Source of the DNA: JADLCX01 sp038251595
GTDB lineage: Bacteria > Planctomycetota > Phycisphaerae > Phycisphaerales > UBA1924
DNA: 36,725 nucleotides
Assembly (NCBI GenBank): GCA_038251595.1
Contig: JBBSBC010000006.1
Coordinates: forward strand, 1 to 36,725
Direction: 5' to 3'
Shown: in pieces, positions 23,141-32,134 of the stretch
How positions within the stretch are numbered: the stretch's first letter is position 1
How the letters are laid out: every line of letters starts with the position of its first letter
Position numbers and translations under genes: made by a program
Notes under the pieces: model-generated
Seen by the model: the letters and a program-made list of their open reading frames with translations, nothing else
Database searches by the model: none
What the model was told of the DNA's origin: nothing

Positions 23141-24265
23141 ATGAGCACACTTGCCAACAGCAGCAGCCCGGTCGGACGAGATTGGGCGATCAATCTCGAG
23201 CACGTCGCCAAGGTGTATCAAGGGAGATTTGGCCGGAAGAAAGTGCATGCGCTGCGGGGGATCACGATGCGCGTTCACCAAGGTGAAATCTTCGGGTTGC
23301 TCGGACCGAACGGGGCCGGCAAGAGCACCCTGGTCAAGATCTTGATGACAATTATTCGTGCGTCGGAATGCCGGGGCGTGATGCTTGGTCGGCCTGTGGG
23401 TGACAAGCCGATGCTGGCACGGGTGGGGTATCTGCCCGAGCATCATAAGTTTCCAGATTATCTTACAGGGGAACAGGTTCTTGATTTTTATGGCGCGCTC
23501 TCACTGGTGCCCCGCAACGTTCGCAAGCCCCGTGCTGCGGAGCTGCTCGATCTGGTCGGCATCAGCAAGTGGGCGACCAGTAGAGTCAAGGGTTACAGCA
23601 AGGGGATGCGGCAGCGGTTGGGCATTGCCAACGCGCTGATGAGCGACCCGGACCTTGTTCTGCTCGATGAGCCGACCGATGGTGTGGACCCGGTGGGGCG
23701 CCGTGATATTCGCGAAGTTCTGTTGCGACTACGACAGCAGGGTAAGACGGTGTTCCTGAACTCGCACCTCTTGAGCGAGCTCGAGATGGTGTGCGACCGC
23801 GTCGCAATACTGGTACAAGGCGTTGTTTCGGCGCAAGGCACCATGGATGAGCTTACGCGCGAGAGTCAGCGGTATGAGATCGAGGTGGGACCACTGGCTC
23901 GCGGGCAATCAATGGGAAGCGATCCCGCTGATGGGGAGTCGATCATGCGCGCGGTCAGCGCCATCGTCACGCGTGCGGATGCAGCTGTTCAGACTGGTCA
24001 GCCTGCAGCTCGAATCTCGGGGAAACTTGCACACACAGATGTCGCCGTCACCATTGATCGCGGACTGATCAAGGTTGCATCCGACGATGCGCTGGCGATT
24101 CAACCGCTGATCGATGCCCTACGAAGTCATGGGCAGACGGTCCGGTCTGTTCGCCCAATACGCAACTCGCTTGAGGATCTCTTCATGATGGCCGTGACCG
24201 ATCCGACAACGGGCAAAATGCTGAAGCCCGGTGCTGCGGATGCGCCCTTGACGTCCCCATCCTGA
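23141..24265 (+). CDS. ABC transporter ATP-binding protein (ABC-2 exporter type)
   Basis: This is a cytoplasmic ATPase that drives a membrane transporter. From the ATG at 23141 the product is 374 residues. The nucleotide-binding domain has Walker A GPNGAGKST (about 55-63), Q-loop-region VGYLPEHHKFPDYLTGEQVL, signature YSKGMRQRLGIA (about 152-163), Walker B LVLLDEPTDGVDP (about 172-184) and the switch histidine in LNSHLLSELE. The signature has YSKGM rather than LSGGQ, which is common in CcmA/NatA-type ABC-2 exporters. The C-terminal 150 residues form a separate accessory region. The permease gene follows 82 bases later on the same strand, so the two should act as one transporter; the substrate is unknown. 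Confidence 0.92.
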   Translation: MSTLANSSSPVGRDWAINLEHVAKVYQGRFGRKKVHALRGITMRVHQGEIFGLLGPNGAGKSTLVKILMTIIRASECRGVMLGRPVGDKPMLARVGYLPEHHKFPDYLTGEQVLDFYGALSLVPRNVRKPRAAELLDLVGISKWATSRVKGYSKGMRQRLGIANALMSDPDLVLLDEPTDGVDPVGRRDIREVLLRLRQQGKTVFLNSHLLSELEMVCDRVAILVQGVVSAQGTMDELTRESQRYEIEVGPLARGQSMGSDPADGESIMRAVSAIVTRADAAVQTGQPAARISGKLAHTDVAVTIDRGLIKVASDDALAIQPLIDALRSHGQTVRSVRPIRNSLEDLFMMAVTDPTTGKMLKPGAADAPLTSPS

Positions 24266-24347
24266 CCTGAGGCGGTGCGATCCGCGACCATTTGTTCCAC
24301 CCCAATCATTCCCTGCGAACCCCCAACACGAACTGAGCCCCATCAGC

Positions 24348-25673
24348 ATGATCCAGACCTATGCCATCTTCAAAGATGCCTACCGCGAACTGAACGCCAA
24401 GCGGCTGTTCTGGATCGTGGTGGGCGTGAGCGTTCTGGTGGTGGCCTTGTTTGCGATCATTGGCAATAACGACCGGGGCTTGACGATCCTCGGGTACACG
24501 ATCGAGGTTCCGTTCCTTTCAACACGGGCCGTATCATCGGCTGGCTTCTATAAATTCGTTTTTTCTACTATTGGAGTGAACTTCTGGCTGACCTGGGGCG
24601 CGACCATCCTTGCCCTCATTTCAACAGCGGGCATGATTCCAGACTTTGTGGCGAGCGGTTCGATCGATATGGCGCTCTGCAAGCCGATCGGACGTTTGCG
24701 ATTGTTCCTGACGAAGTACGCCGCAGGATTACTGTTTGTCGCGCTGCCAGTGCTGGTATTTTCCGCTGGTGCGTTTCTGGTCATCGGAATCAGGGGAAAA
24801 TCGTGGGAGCCGAGCCTCTTTCTGGCGGTCCCGATTGTGCTCGTCTGTTTCAGCTATCTTTTCTGTGTGTGCGCATTGGTGGGGATTGTCACACGGTCGG
24901 GAATCACCGCATTGTTGGTTACGCTGGTGTTCTGGGTGCTGATCTGGGTGCTAAACGCAACAGAAGTGCAGTTACTTCAGCTCAAGCTGAACTCCAAGCG
25001 TGATATGGACCGAGACCAGACACAGATCACCCTTGTTCAGCAGGGCGTGGAGATGTTGAAGGATCGGCTCGAAGTCCTGAACGCTGCTACGCGAGGCCCG
25101 GCCGCGACCCCGAAGGCCGAGCCTTCCGCAGTACCCCCCATCGCTTCTCCTCCCATCGAAGTGGTCACGACACCCGAAGGTCTCTCGAACGAATCTTCCG
25201 GACCAAAATCGGATAATCCGCCGCGAAGAGGGCGCGCGCGGCGAGATTGGGAGCGGTTGAGCACATTGACCGAGCGCATCCGCAAATCCATGCAGCCTAC
25301 CGATGATCCAGCCGAGGTTTCCCGCCGGATCGTGGAACAGGAGACTCAACTCGAGAACCTGCGCAACACGGCACTAGAAAACGCCGAATCGTTCAAGAGC
25401 CTGTCTCGTTGGCAGCAAGGGTTGTTCGCCGCCAAGACGCTCTTGCCGAAGACAGGCGAGACCGCCGATCTTTTGAAGCGATACGTCATCGACAAGGAAG
25501 ACCGTGAAGGCATCCTTCAGATGATCGAAGACACGAGCGGCGAAACCTCGCCCAAAGACGTGCGGGCGGTCCTTGATTCACGGACGATCGGGTGGGTCGC
25601 GGGAACGTCGCTGGCGTTCGAGTTTGTGATACTGAGCCTGGCGTCCTGGATTTTCTGCCGGCGCGATTTTTAA
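24348..25673 (+). CDS. ABC-2 type transporter permease with large helical insertion
   Basis: This is the probable membrane partner of the preceding ATPase. The 441-residue protein has hydrophobic segments at about 18-40, 75-100, 125-150, 160-185 and 188-208, then one at the C-terminus (about 415-437, SLAFEFVILSLASWIF). Between them lies a 200-residue soluble region with charged helices. It holds an Ala/Pro-rich linker (AATPKAEPSAVPPIASPPIE) and probable coiled coil (RRIVEQETQLENLRNTALEN). A pattern near the second segment (SGSIDMALCKPIGRLRLFLT) resembles the ABC-2 membrane domain. The insertion is unusual for the family. A substrate cannot be named. Confidence 0.82.
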   Translation: MIQTYAIFKDAYRELNAKRLFWIVVGVSVLVVALFAIIGNNDRGLTILGYTIEVPFLSTRAVSSAGFYKFVFSTIGVNFWLTWGATILALISTAGMIPDFVASGSIDMALCKPIGRLRLFLTKYAAGLLFVALPVLVFSAGAFLVIGIRGKSWEPSLFLAVPIVLVCFSYLFCVCALVGIVTRSGITALLVTLVFWVLIWVLNATEVQLLQLKLNSKRDMDRDQTQITLVQQGVEMLKDRLEVLNAATRGPAATPKAEPSAVPPIASPPIEVVTTPEGLSNESSGPKSDNPPRRGRARRDWERLSTLTERIRKSMQPTDDPAEVSRRIVEQETQLENLRNTALENAESFKSLSRWQQGLFAAKTLLPKTGETADLLKRYVIDKEDREGILQMIEDTSGETSPKDVRAVLDSRTIGWVAGTSLAFEFVILSLASWIFCRRDF

Positions 25674-25729
25674 GCGTGCAAGGAAGGATCGGAGAAGACG
25701 AAGAACATCGGCAGGAATGCCGATGCCAT

Positions 25730-26770
25730 TCAGTTGTTGCCAGCGGCGATCGTGGTTCCCTGGTTGGCCCGTTGTAAAATACCATCCATCAGACCGCGTA
25801 CTTCCTGAGCCATGCGTGTGTTGGGGAACTCGTTGATGATGCGCCGTCCGAGCCCCGCGGCCGTGGCCCACTGGCGATCCTGCACGGCGAGTTTGAACTG
25901 AGCGCCGAGATTCTCGCGAGCCTTGGAAATGACGCCGCGTGCGACTTCGCGGAAAGGCTCGGCATCATTCTCGCTCAAGTAGAGGTCGAGTTCCTTGAGG
26001 AGGGTCATCGCTTCCTCGACGCGCGCGGCGTGAGCGGCTTCGAGGAACCGGCGTTCGAGATCCTGCTTGTAGATTCCCCGCGCCGATTCAACCCGCTGGC
26101 GCAGATTTTCGACACGCGGCGTATCGGGATAGAGGCGACCGATACGCGCGGCCTCGCGGATCGCGACATCCCAACGTCGCTGCACGATCAGACCGTCAAG
26201 CCGCGCAATCGCGTCGGCCACGCGGCGTTCCTGAATTTCGGATCTGGCCAGATCGATACGGGCGCGGAACTCTTCGGCATCGGCTCGATAGCCGAATCGT
26301 TCACTGAGTTCTTCGCAGAGCACCATCGCGGCATCCCAGGCCTGAGACTGAATGTCCTCTTCAATTGCCCGGCAGAGCAGGTTGCGCTCGGTCTGACGAT
26401 TGAGCACGCGGCGTGCATCGTCCGAGAGAGCAGACTGGTCGCGAAGCAGTCGGATTGAATCCGTCATGCTCTCAACACGTCGGCTGAGCAGGTCTTCACC
26501 AGCGCGCCGGATCCGCATGTGCCAGAGCACAGGTGCCGCGACAAAGACCAGCATACCGCCGACAAGCCCAGCGACGAGAAGATACGGGCGGAAGATCTCT
26601 TTCACGTCGCCAAGCCCGGTGCCGAAAAGGATCAGCCCCACGCTCAGGGTCAATGGAAGAATCACATCAAGCACCACCCCGACAAGCGCGCCGCTCCCAC
26701 CTGTCCTGCGCCGCGCGGCCGCGAGGGTGAGTTGTTGGTTCATGTTTGAGTTGTCCGGTTGAGCCTGCAT
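25730..26770 (-). CDS. Membrane-anchored helical-repeat protein of unknown function
   Basis: From the ATG at 26768-26770, which has GGAG 8 bases upstream, the product is 346 residues. Two membrane helices lie near residues 28-50 and 60-85 (VGVVLDVILPLTLSVGLILF and PYLLVAGLVGGMLVFVAAPV). The remaining 250 residues are charged alpha helices, with repeated TPR-like elements such as WDAAMVLCEELSERFGY, WDVAIREAARIGRLYPDTP and WATAAGLGRRIINEFPNTR, each about a helix pair long. The last block looks like tetratricopeptide repeats for protein binding. I recognise no named family. It stands alone on minus between the ABC permease and the divergent MBL-fold gene; a role as a scaffold at the inner membrane is inference. 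Confidence 0.72.
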   Translation of the reverse strand: MQAQPDNSNMNQQLTLAAARRRTGGSGALVGVVLDVILPLTLSVGLILFGTGLGDVKEIFRPYLLVAGLVGGMLVFVAAPVLWHMRIRRAGEDLLSRRVESMTDSIRLLRDQSALSDDARRVLNRQTERNLLCRAIEEDIQSQAWDAAMVLCEELSERFGYRADAEEFRARIDLARSEIQERRVADAIARLDGLIVQRRWDVAIREAARIGRLYPDTPRVENLRQRVESARGIYKQDLERRFLEAAHAARVEEAMTLLKELDLYLSENDAEPFREVARGVISKARENLGAQFKLAVQDRQWATAAGLGRRIINEFPNTRMAQEVRGLMDGILQRANQGTTIAAGNN

Positions 26771-26903
26771 GAAAGGGTCTCCAGGTAGCAATCGACTCCC
26801 GACATCGCTTCGTACACTATCGATTGATCGGCAAGGATCTGTGCTAACCGTATTATCGTCGGAACGTGGTACGTCTGCGCAAATCAACTAAGTTGAGGAA
26901 CAC

Positions 26904-27569
26904 ATGCAATCCAAACAGACAACGAATACCCCTCGCATTCATACCGTTTCGCTCGGTCCCTACAAGACCAACTGCTACGTGGTCACGCACGAGGGAAGCA
27001 CCGACTGCTGGATCGTGGATGCAAGCTATGACCCCTCGGAGCTTATCAAGTGGGTTGGCAACGAGGGTTTCGAGCCAAAGGCCGTGATGCTCACGCACGC
27101 CCATGAAGACCATATTGCCGGACTATTCGAGGTGGCGAGAGCCTTCCCTGATGCTGAGATCTGCATACACGAAGCTGAGCGCGAATGGCTGAACGATCCG
27201 ATGCTGAACCTCTCAGCCCTGAGCGGGGTGCCCATCACCGGCCCCGAACCGACGAGGTTTTTGCAACCTGATGAGCAACTCACGCTTGCGGATCAATCGT
27301 GGAAAGTTCTCTACACGCCCGGCCATTCACCGGGTGGGATCGCTCTCTACCACGCGCCCTCGGCAACAGCGTTCGTTGGTGATACGCTGTTCGCAGGCGC
27401 GGTCGGTCGCAGTGACTTTCCCGGCTCAGACACCGCAACGCTTGCACGGTCAATCCGCGACAAACTCTACACCCTGCCCGACCACACACGGATATTTCCG
27501 GGGCACGGTCCGCCATCCACCATCGGACACGAGAAGCGTACGAACCCGTTCGTTCGCCCGTTGATGTGA
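26904..27569 (+). CDS. Metallo-beta-lactamase-fold hydrolase (glyoxalase II / YcbL-like)
   Basis: The 221-residue enzyme has all the metal ligands of the family: THAHEDH at residues 64-70, His141 in YTPGHSPGG, Asp160 in FVGDTLF and His201 in FPGHGP. The short length without the C-terminal domain of true GloB, and the sequence GDTLFAGAVGRSDFPG, resemble YcbL-type glyoxalase II-like thioesterases. It probably hydrolyses a thioester such as S-lactoylglutathione or a related metabolite in the cytoplasm. The ATG at 26904 gives MQSKQTTNTPRIHTVSLG. It is divergent from the helical-repeat gene with a 133-base gap and convergent with the TPR lipoprotein gene. Confidence 0.9.
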   Translation: MQSKQTTNTPRIHTVSLGPYKTNCYVVTHEGSTDCWIVDASYDPSELIKWVGNEGFEPKAVMLTHAHEDHIAGLFEVARAFPDAEICIHEAEREWLNDPMLNLSALSGVPITGPEPTRFLQPDEQLTLADQSWKVLYTPGHSPGGIALYHAPSATAFVGDTLFAGAVGRSDFPGSDTATLARSIRDKLYTLPDHTRIFPGHGPPSTIGHEKRTNPFVRPLM

Positions 27570-27582
27570 ATGTCAAACGAAA

Positions 27583-27610
27583 CGACCCGCGGCGAAATGG
27601 CCGCGGGTCG
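27583..27610. terminator. Hairpin between convergent genes, probable terminator
   Basis: An 11-bp perfect stem (CGACCCGCGGC with GCCGCGGGTCG) around a 6-base loop lies 13 bases after the MBL-fold stop and 44 bases after the TPR lipoprotein stop. On the minus strand it is followed by TTTCGTTTG, a weak U-rich tail; on plus no T run follows. It probably ends at least the lipoprotein transcript. Confidence 0.6.
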
Positions 27611-27654
27611 GAGTGGTCGACGGATGAATAACGCTGCCGAATCAGGACCGATGC

Positions 27655-28950
27655 CTACGGGTTAAGTTGATCGCCACTGGTGACGGCAGCGCCGGTCTGC
27701 TGCTCAACTTTGGCGAGCATGGCGCGGATTCCCTGCGAGTTGGGGTTGCGCTCGGCCGCGCTCTGAAGGCTGGCCCTTGCATCGAAAGGGCGGCCGAGAT
27801 CCTGCTGGATCATGGCGCGAAGAACGTACGGAGCGGCATCATTGCCGCAGCGCTTGATGGCTTCGTCGGTTGCGGCCAGCGCATCCTCTGAGCGGCCCTC
27901 GAGTCGATGCGACATGGCCTTGAGGGTGTAGCCCTCGTGACGATTGGGCTGAAGCGATGTTGCACGCTGGGCAGACTGGCGAAGGTGCGCCTTGTCCTTC
28001 AGCACAACGCAGACATTGCCAAGCTCGACCCACGAGCTGAAGTCGCGTGCGGCCTCCTTGTCCGCTGTAAGTTCGAGGAGAATCGAGCGTGCTTCGACAG
28101 GGCGATTGGTCGCGACCAGACACTTGGCCCGCAGAGCCTTGAAGTCGCGTCGATCAGCGGTCAGGGGATTTTCGAGCAGACGGTTGAGCGAGAACTCCGC
28201 ATCTGCAAAGAGCCCGGCCTTGTGCTGCGACTGGGCCAGATCCTCAAGAATCGCCACATCGTCGGGAGCCAGCAGCAACGCTTCGCTGAAGTACTGGGCC
28301 GCGCCCTTGTGATCGTTGCGGAGCTGCGCTATGTGACCGAGCGACTGACGCACCGCCGCGTTGTACTCGAACGTCGCCTTGCGCGAGGCGAGGAGCTGCT
28401 CGGCCTGATCCAACTGACCAAGCTGAACCAGCATCTCGCTCGCGGCCACCACATACTGCGGATTGGCAGGATCGAGATCGGCCGCCTTGTTGTAGCGTGT
28501 CAGGGCATCGCTGGGCTGGTTGAACTGCTCGTGAACGATGCCGAGGTAGTACTGCGCATCAACATTCTTGTCATCGAGCTTTTCTGCGGTAAGCAGCGAC
28601 TCGCGTGCCTCTTCAAGCCGACCCTTCTCGATGAGGATCCTTCCCTTGAGGATGTGCGACTTGGTGACATTCGGGTTGATCGCAATCGATCGATTCACCG
28701 TCTTGAACGATTTCTCAAGATCGCCCGCGAGGAACTGCTGCTGAGCCATCTGCCACTCGGTACCGCTCTTGAGCACGGCCATGCGCTCTTGGGCCTGCGA
28801 GATGTGCTCTGACGTATATTCACCGTGCTTCTGGCCGCAACCAGCGCCAAGCGCCGCAACCGCGGCCAAGCAACATACCCCGGCCAATCGGCCGAGGCAT
28901 GACGGGTTCATCGTGACGATGCGAGAAAGACGGGACAGAGGGGACAACAT
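27655..28950 (-). CDS. TPR-repeat lipoprotein, candidate pilotin for the adjacent secretin
   Basis: From the ATG at 28948-28950 (GGAG 9 bases upstream) the product is 431 residues; an ATG at 28911 (MNPSCLGRL) is an alternative. A signal peptide ends in the lipobox LGAGC, so the mature protein should be lipidated. Tandem tetratricopeptide repeats fill the rest. Examples are LEKSFKTVNRSIAINPN, PSDALTRYNKAADLDPANPQ, HKGAAQYFSEALLLAPDDV and SEDALAATDEAIKRCGND, about ten repeats in all. TPRs mediate protein binding. The gene lies directly downstream of the secretin gene on the same strand. PilF/PilW, the pilotins of PilQ secretins, are also TPR lipoproteins though shorter, so a similar role is plausible but inferred. 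Confidence 0.82.
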   Translation of the reverse strand: MLSPLSRLSRIVTMNPSCLGRLAGVCCLAAVAALGAGCGQKHGEYTSEHISQAQERMAVLKSGTEWQMAQQQFLAGDLEKSFKTVNRSIAINPNVTKSHILKGRILIEKGRLEEARESLLTAEKLDDKNVDAQYYLGIVHEQFNQPSDALTRYNKAADLDPANPQYVVAASEMLVQLGQLDQAEQLLASRKATFEYNAAVRQSLGHIAQLRNDHKGAAQYFSEALLLAPDDVAILEDLAQSQHKAGLFADAEFSLNRLLENPLTADRRDFKALRAKCLVATNRPVEARSILLELTADKEAARDFSSWVELGNVCVVLKDKAHLRQSAQRATSLQPNRHEGYTLKAMSHRLEGRSEDALAATDEAIKRCGNDAAPYVLRAMIQQDLGRPFDARASLQSAAERNPNSQGIRAMLAKVEQQTGAAVTSGDQLNP

Positions 28951-28991
28951 GCCTGATTGCTCCGTATCGGAAAGCGGTTCTTTGTTTGATC

Positions 28992-29018
28992 CGCGGCCGG
29001 CCAACTCGGCCGGCCGCG
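28992..29018. repeat. Perfect 11-bp inverted repeat between secretin and TPR lipoprotein genes
   Basis: CGCGGCCGGCC and GGCCGGCCGCG flank a 5-base spacer. It lies 46 bases after the secretin stop and 41 bases before the preferred start of the lipoprotein gene. No T run follows, so it may act as a partial terminator or an mRNA 3'-end stabiliser that lowers downstream expression relative to the secretin. Confidence 0.6.
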
Positions 29019-29064
29019 TGCGCTACTGAACGTTGTCCCCCACCCGTGAGTCACGTTTGATCGA

Positions 29065-31830
29065 TCACTTGTTCGTATCAGGCCCTGCACTCGCGGTGGT
29101 GGTCCCGCTGGCGGACTGCGACTGCGCCTGCTTGATTGCCTCAAAGGGTGAGAACCCAAAGAGGGCCTGCCAACCGGTCTCATCAAACTCGGTGGGCGTG
29201 AGCTTCATCGACACCGGCTCGTTGGTCGCATCAACCTGCTGGGGCTGCTGAGGATTCACAACCGGATTGGTGGTGGTGTTGGTCTCACCATTGCGGGGCA
29301 GCGGCTTGTCGCTCGCATCAAAGCCCGCGGCCCAGAGCTGCGAGGTCTGGGGATTGAAGACCCAGCCGTAGTTGGTGTGGAAGGTGTTGTCGGGCTTGTT
29401 ACCGAGCACGACGCGGGTCGCGTTCTCGCCACCAACGTACTCGTTGCGCGGGGCCTCGCGGATCATCTTCGATTCAACGAAGCTCTCCCATCCGTTGCCG
29501 GTGCTGGCGGTCGCGCCGAGCGGCGGTATGTTCTTCTCGTTCATCAGGCTGTAAAGCTCGATCTGGCCGCGAAGGTTCGGGAGTGACAACTGCACGCTCT
29601 TGACAGCCGCCTTCTCGGGCATCGGCAAGGCCGTCGCCGCGGTGGCATCGTGGATGCTTGACGGCGTGCTCTGATTCACACCTGAGGTCGTGGTGTTGCT
29701 GGCGAGCGTCTGGCTTGCGGTTGTGATCATGGTCTCGTTGGATGAGGCACCCGAGTTGCTCATCGCGTTGCTGTTGACGCTGTTGAACGAGTTGGTGTTT
29801 CCCTCGTTGCCGGGGGGAAGATCCATGCTTGCCGAGAGCGCGGCATCGAGTGATGAGCCCGTATCGGAGTTCGCGATGGTCGTCGTGCTCGGGCTCGTGT
29901 TGTTGAAGACACCGGCGGGCGACGAGGGCGAGGGCTTGCTCGGCTCGCGGGGAATATCCCAGTGACCCTTGGGCTGAAGGTGCTCGGGAGGAGTGGCCGC
30001 GGGCGTAATCTGATTCAAACGATCAGACTTGTCGGAGCCATACACCTCGTCGAGCATGCTCGGGTTGCCCCAGTGCTCGCGCTCGCCGGTGATGCGCTCG
30101 CGGAGACGGAAGGCCTCTGGCTGGTTGGGCTTGAGTGAGAGCGAACGCTGAATCTTGTGCAGAGCTTCCTCAAGCTTGCCTTCGCGGGCCAACCGCTCGG
30201 CCTCAACGTTGAGGGCGCTGGTCATGCGGTCCTGGCTCCAGGGCAGCAGGCCCTGACGGCTACCCGCACGGAGCCGCTCGATATCCGCACCCGCACGGTC
30301 AGCGTGCGTAGAGATCATCGTGTCGGTCACGATGCTCGGCGTGATCAGGAAGATGATCTCGGCACGGTTCGTGGTGTCTTCGTTGCCACGAAAGGCGTTG
30401 CCGATGATCGGCAGATCGCCGAGGAACGGCACCTGGCGCCGTGTAAACGTGGTGCTCTCGGTGAACAGCCCGCCGAGTACGATCGTCTGGCCGTCTTTGA
30501 CGTTCACGTTCGTGACAAGCTCTTGCGTGACTTCGTCGGGAATGGTCACGGCTGCGCCGTTGGCATCCGTCACGGTACGGATCTCGGCGGCCGAGACCTG
30601 CGGCTTCAGTTCCATGCGGATCTCACCCTCGCTCGAGACGAACGGGCGGAAGTAAAGCTGGGTACCGGTGTCAAGGAACTCAACCGACTGCGTCGTGCTC
30701 GTCTCGGTCGAAGTCGTGTTGAGGTACCCGACCCGCTTGCCGACCAGCACGCGGGCGGGCTGACGGTTGAGCGCGAGAATCTTGGGGTTCGACAGGATGG
30801 TCGTGTCTGTCACCTGGTCGAGCAGACGCAGGAAGACCGAGATATCGCTCGACACAACGCCGAGCTTGAAGGTGCCGGGGCCGGTCGTGTTGCCGGGGTT
30901 GCTCGTCGCGGCGACGCCTTTGTTGTCGGAGGGCGAGAGGCCCTGACCTGAACCGCCGGTGCCGCCCTTGATGAGGTTGTTGGCCGCGCTCAACGGTCCA
31001 CCGATGGATGCGAAGTCGAGGAAATCAACATCGCCAATGACCGAGAAATCGACACCGAAGGCGTTGGCCTCGTTGAGGGCGGTCTGAAGAATCGTTGCCT
31101 CGACGAGCACCTGCGCAGGGCGGGTGTCGATCTGCTTGACGAGGTCCTCGATCGCGCGGATGTTCTCTTCAAAGTCGATCACGACGAGCGTCGCGCCGAG
31201 CGCGTAGCTGTCGGCACCAACGGGTGCCTTGTCGCCGATCGAGAAGTCTTTGGTCTTGTTGTTCGTGCGGATCTCGCCCCCGTCCTTGCTGAGCATCGGG
31301 GTGACAAACTCTTTCGCATCGTCGGCGTTGAGGTAGTTGAGCTTGATGACTTTGGCAACGCGCTTCTTCAGCGAGGCCTCGATCTGCTTGTACTCCTCCT
31401 GCGTGTAGACATAGATGAAGTTGCCGTTGGTCATGTACGTGAAGCCGTTCACGTGCAGGATCGCGCTCATCGCTTCATCAAACGTCACACCGTACAAGGT
31501 CGCGGTGACCTTGCCGTTCACGTTCTTGCTCGCGATGATGTTCTTCTGTGTCTGGATAGACAGCAGCTCGAGCACGTTCGAGAGTTCCTCATCCTTGACG
31601 TGGAGATCAACCGTGTTGTGCTCGCTCACCTTGACCTTCGCATCGCCACCCTCCTTGGTGGCGGGTGCGGGCGCGGTCTTCATCGGGTTCCGCAGCTCGG
31701 GCTGTGCTGGCTGGGCATAGACCCATGATGGCGCCGCCAGGCTGAACACGGCCGCAGCGCTCGCGGCCAGAGAAAGCCGACCGGCGACGGAAAGAAGCTC
31801 GCGGGCTGTACGTGAACGCTTGCTGGCCAT
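29065..31830 (-). CDS. Secretin (PilQ/GspD family) with long C-terminal extension
   Basis: Secretins form the outer-membrane ring of type II secretion or type IV pilus systems. The 921-residue protein has a signal peptide (residues 1-39, ending WVYAQ) and then an STN-like segment (VDLHVKDEELSNVLELLSIQ, about 74-93). An N1-type domain follows (KVIKLNYLNADDAKEFVTPM, about 160-180). The secretin core is at about 235-500: AQVLVEATILQTALNEANAF, ILSNPKILALNRQPARVLVG, ELVTNVNVKDGQTIVLGGLF and the signature VPFLGDLPIIGNAFRG. After residue 500 comes a TPR-like helix pair (about 535-585) and a Ser/Thr/Asn-rich region to the end. GGAG lies 9 bases before the ATG. Family subtype cannot be settled. Confidence 0.9.
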   Translation of the reverse strand: MASKRSRTARELLSVAGRLSLAASAAAVFSLAAPSWVYAQPAQPELRNPMKTAPAPATKEGGDAKVKVSEHNTVDLHVKDEELSNVLELLSIQTQKNIIASKNVNGKVTATLYGVTFDEAMSAILHVNGFTYMTNGNFIYVYTQEEYKQIEASLKKRVAKVIKLNYLNADDAKEFVTPMLSKDGGEIRTNNKTKDFSIGDKAPVGADSYALGATLVVIDFEENIRAIEDLVKQIDTRPAQVLVEATILQTALNEANAFGVDFSVIGDVDFLDFASIGGPLSAANNLIKGGTGGSGQGLSPSDNKGVAATSNPGNTTGPGTFKLGVVSSDISVFLRLLDQVTDTTILSNPKILALNRQPARVLVGKRVGYLNTTSTETSTTQSVEFLDTGTQLYFRPFVSSEGEIRMELKPQVSAAEIRTVTDANGAAVTIPDEVTQELVTNVNVKDGQTIVLGGLFTESTTFTRRQVPFLGDLPIIGNAFRGNEDTTNRAEIIFLITPSIVTDTMISTHADRAGADIERLRAGSRQGLLPWSQDRMTSALNVEAERLAREGKLEEALHKIQRSLSLKPNQPEAFRLRERITGEREHWGNPSMLDEVYGSDKSDRLNQITPAATPPEHLQPKGHWDIPREPSKPSPSSPAGVFNNTSPSTTTIANSDTGSSLDAALSASMDLPPGNEGNTNSFNSVNSNAMSNSGASSNETMITTASQTLASNTTTSGVNQSTPSSIHDATAATALPMPEKAAVKSVQLSLPNLRGQIELYSLMNEKNIPPLGATASTGNGWESFVESKMIREAPRNEYVGGENATRVVLGNKPDNTFHTNYGWVFNPQTSQLWAAGFDASDKPLPRNGETNTTTNPVVNPQQPQQVDATNEPVSMKLTPTEFDETGWQALFGFSPFEAIKQAQSQSASGTTTASAGPDTNK

Positions 31831-32082
31831 GGGTACTGTCTCCGGGGTCGTGAGGTCGTGCGGGATGTTCCGGACGACGCGGTTGTGGACCGTTTCAGGT
31901 ATGGCCCCGCCTATTCAGCGTGGCCGCCTCGAAATGTCGTCATACGGCGCCCAACACTTTGGGAAAGCTGGGGATGATGTGGAAGAAACGGACATTTGCG
32001 CGTTCCATGACCCTCATGCGGGGTGGGCGGGGAGGGTGAGTCCGATATCCCATGGTCCTTCTTCGCGTTGCGCAAAAACAAA
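31831..32082. other. Non-coding stretch upstream of the secretin gene
   Basis: This gap between the secA terminator and the secretin start should hold the secretin promoter on the minus strand. I saw no convincing -35/-10 pair, sigma-54 match or strong dyad here. Open frames crossing it have no coding character. Confidence 0.4.
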
Positions 32083-32112
32083 CAGGACGCCGGGCCAATG
32101 CCCGGCGTCCTG
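32073..32112 (-). terminator. Rho-independent terminator of secA
   Basis: A 13-bp perfect stem (CAGGACGCCGGGC with GCCCGGCGTCCTG, 32083-32112) around a 4-base loop is followed on the minus strand by TTTGTTTTTG (complement of 32073-32082). It lies 22 bases after the secA stop codon. Confidence 0.93.
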
Positions 32113-32134
32113 TCACAATCAGCGTGAAATCTAC

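Noticed and set aside
27907..28812. A 301-codon open frame on plus opposite the TPR lipoprotein gene
   Set aside because: Shadow of the TPR gene; no family motif, and the minus frame has a lipobox and regular repeats.
30157..30951. A 264-codon open frame on plus opposite the secretin gene
   Set aside because: Antisense to conserved secretin core motifs; no independent support.
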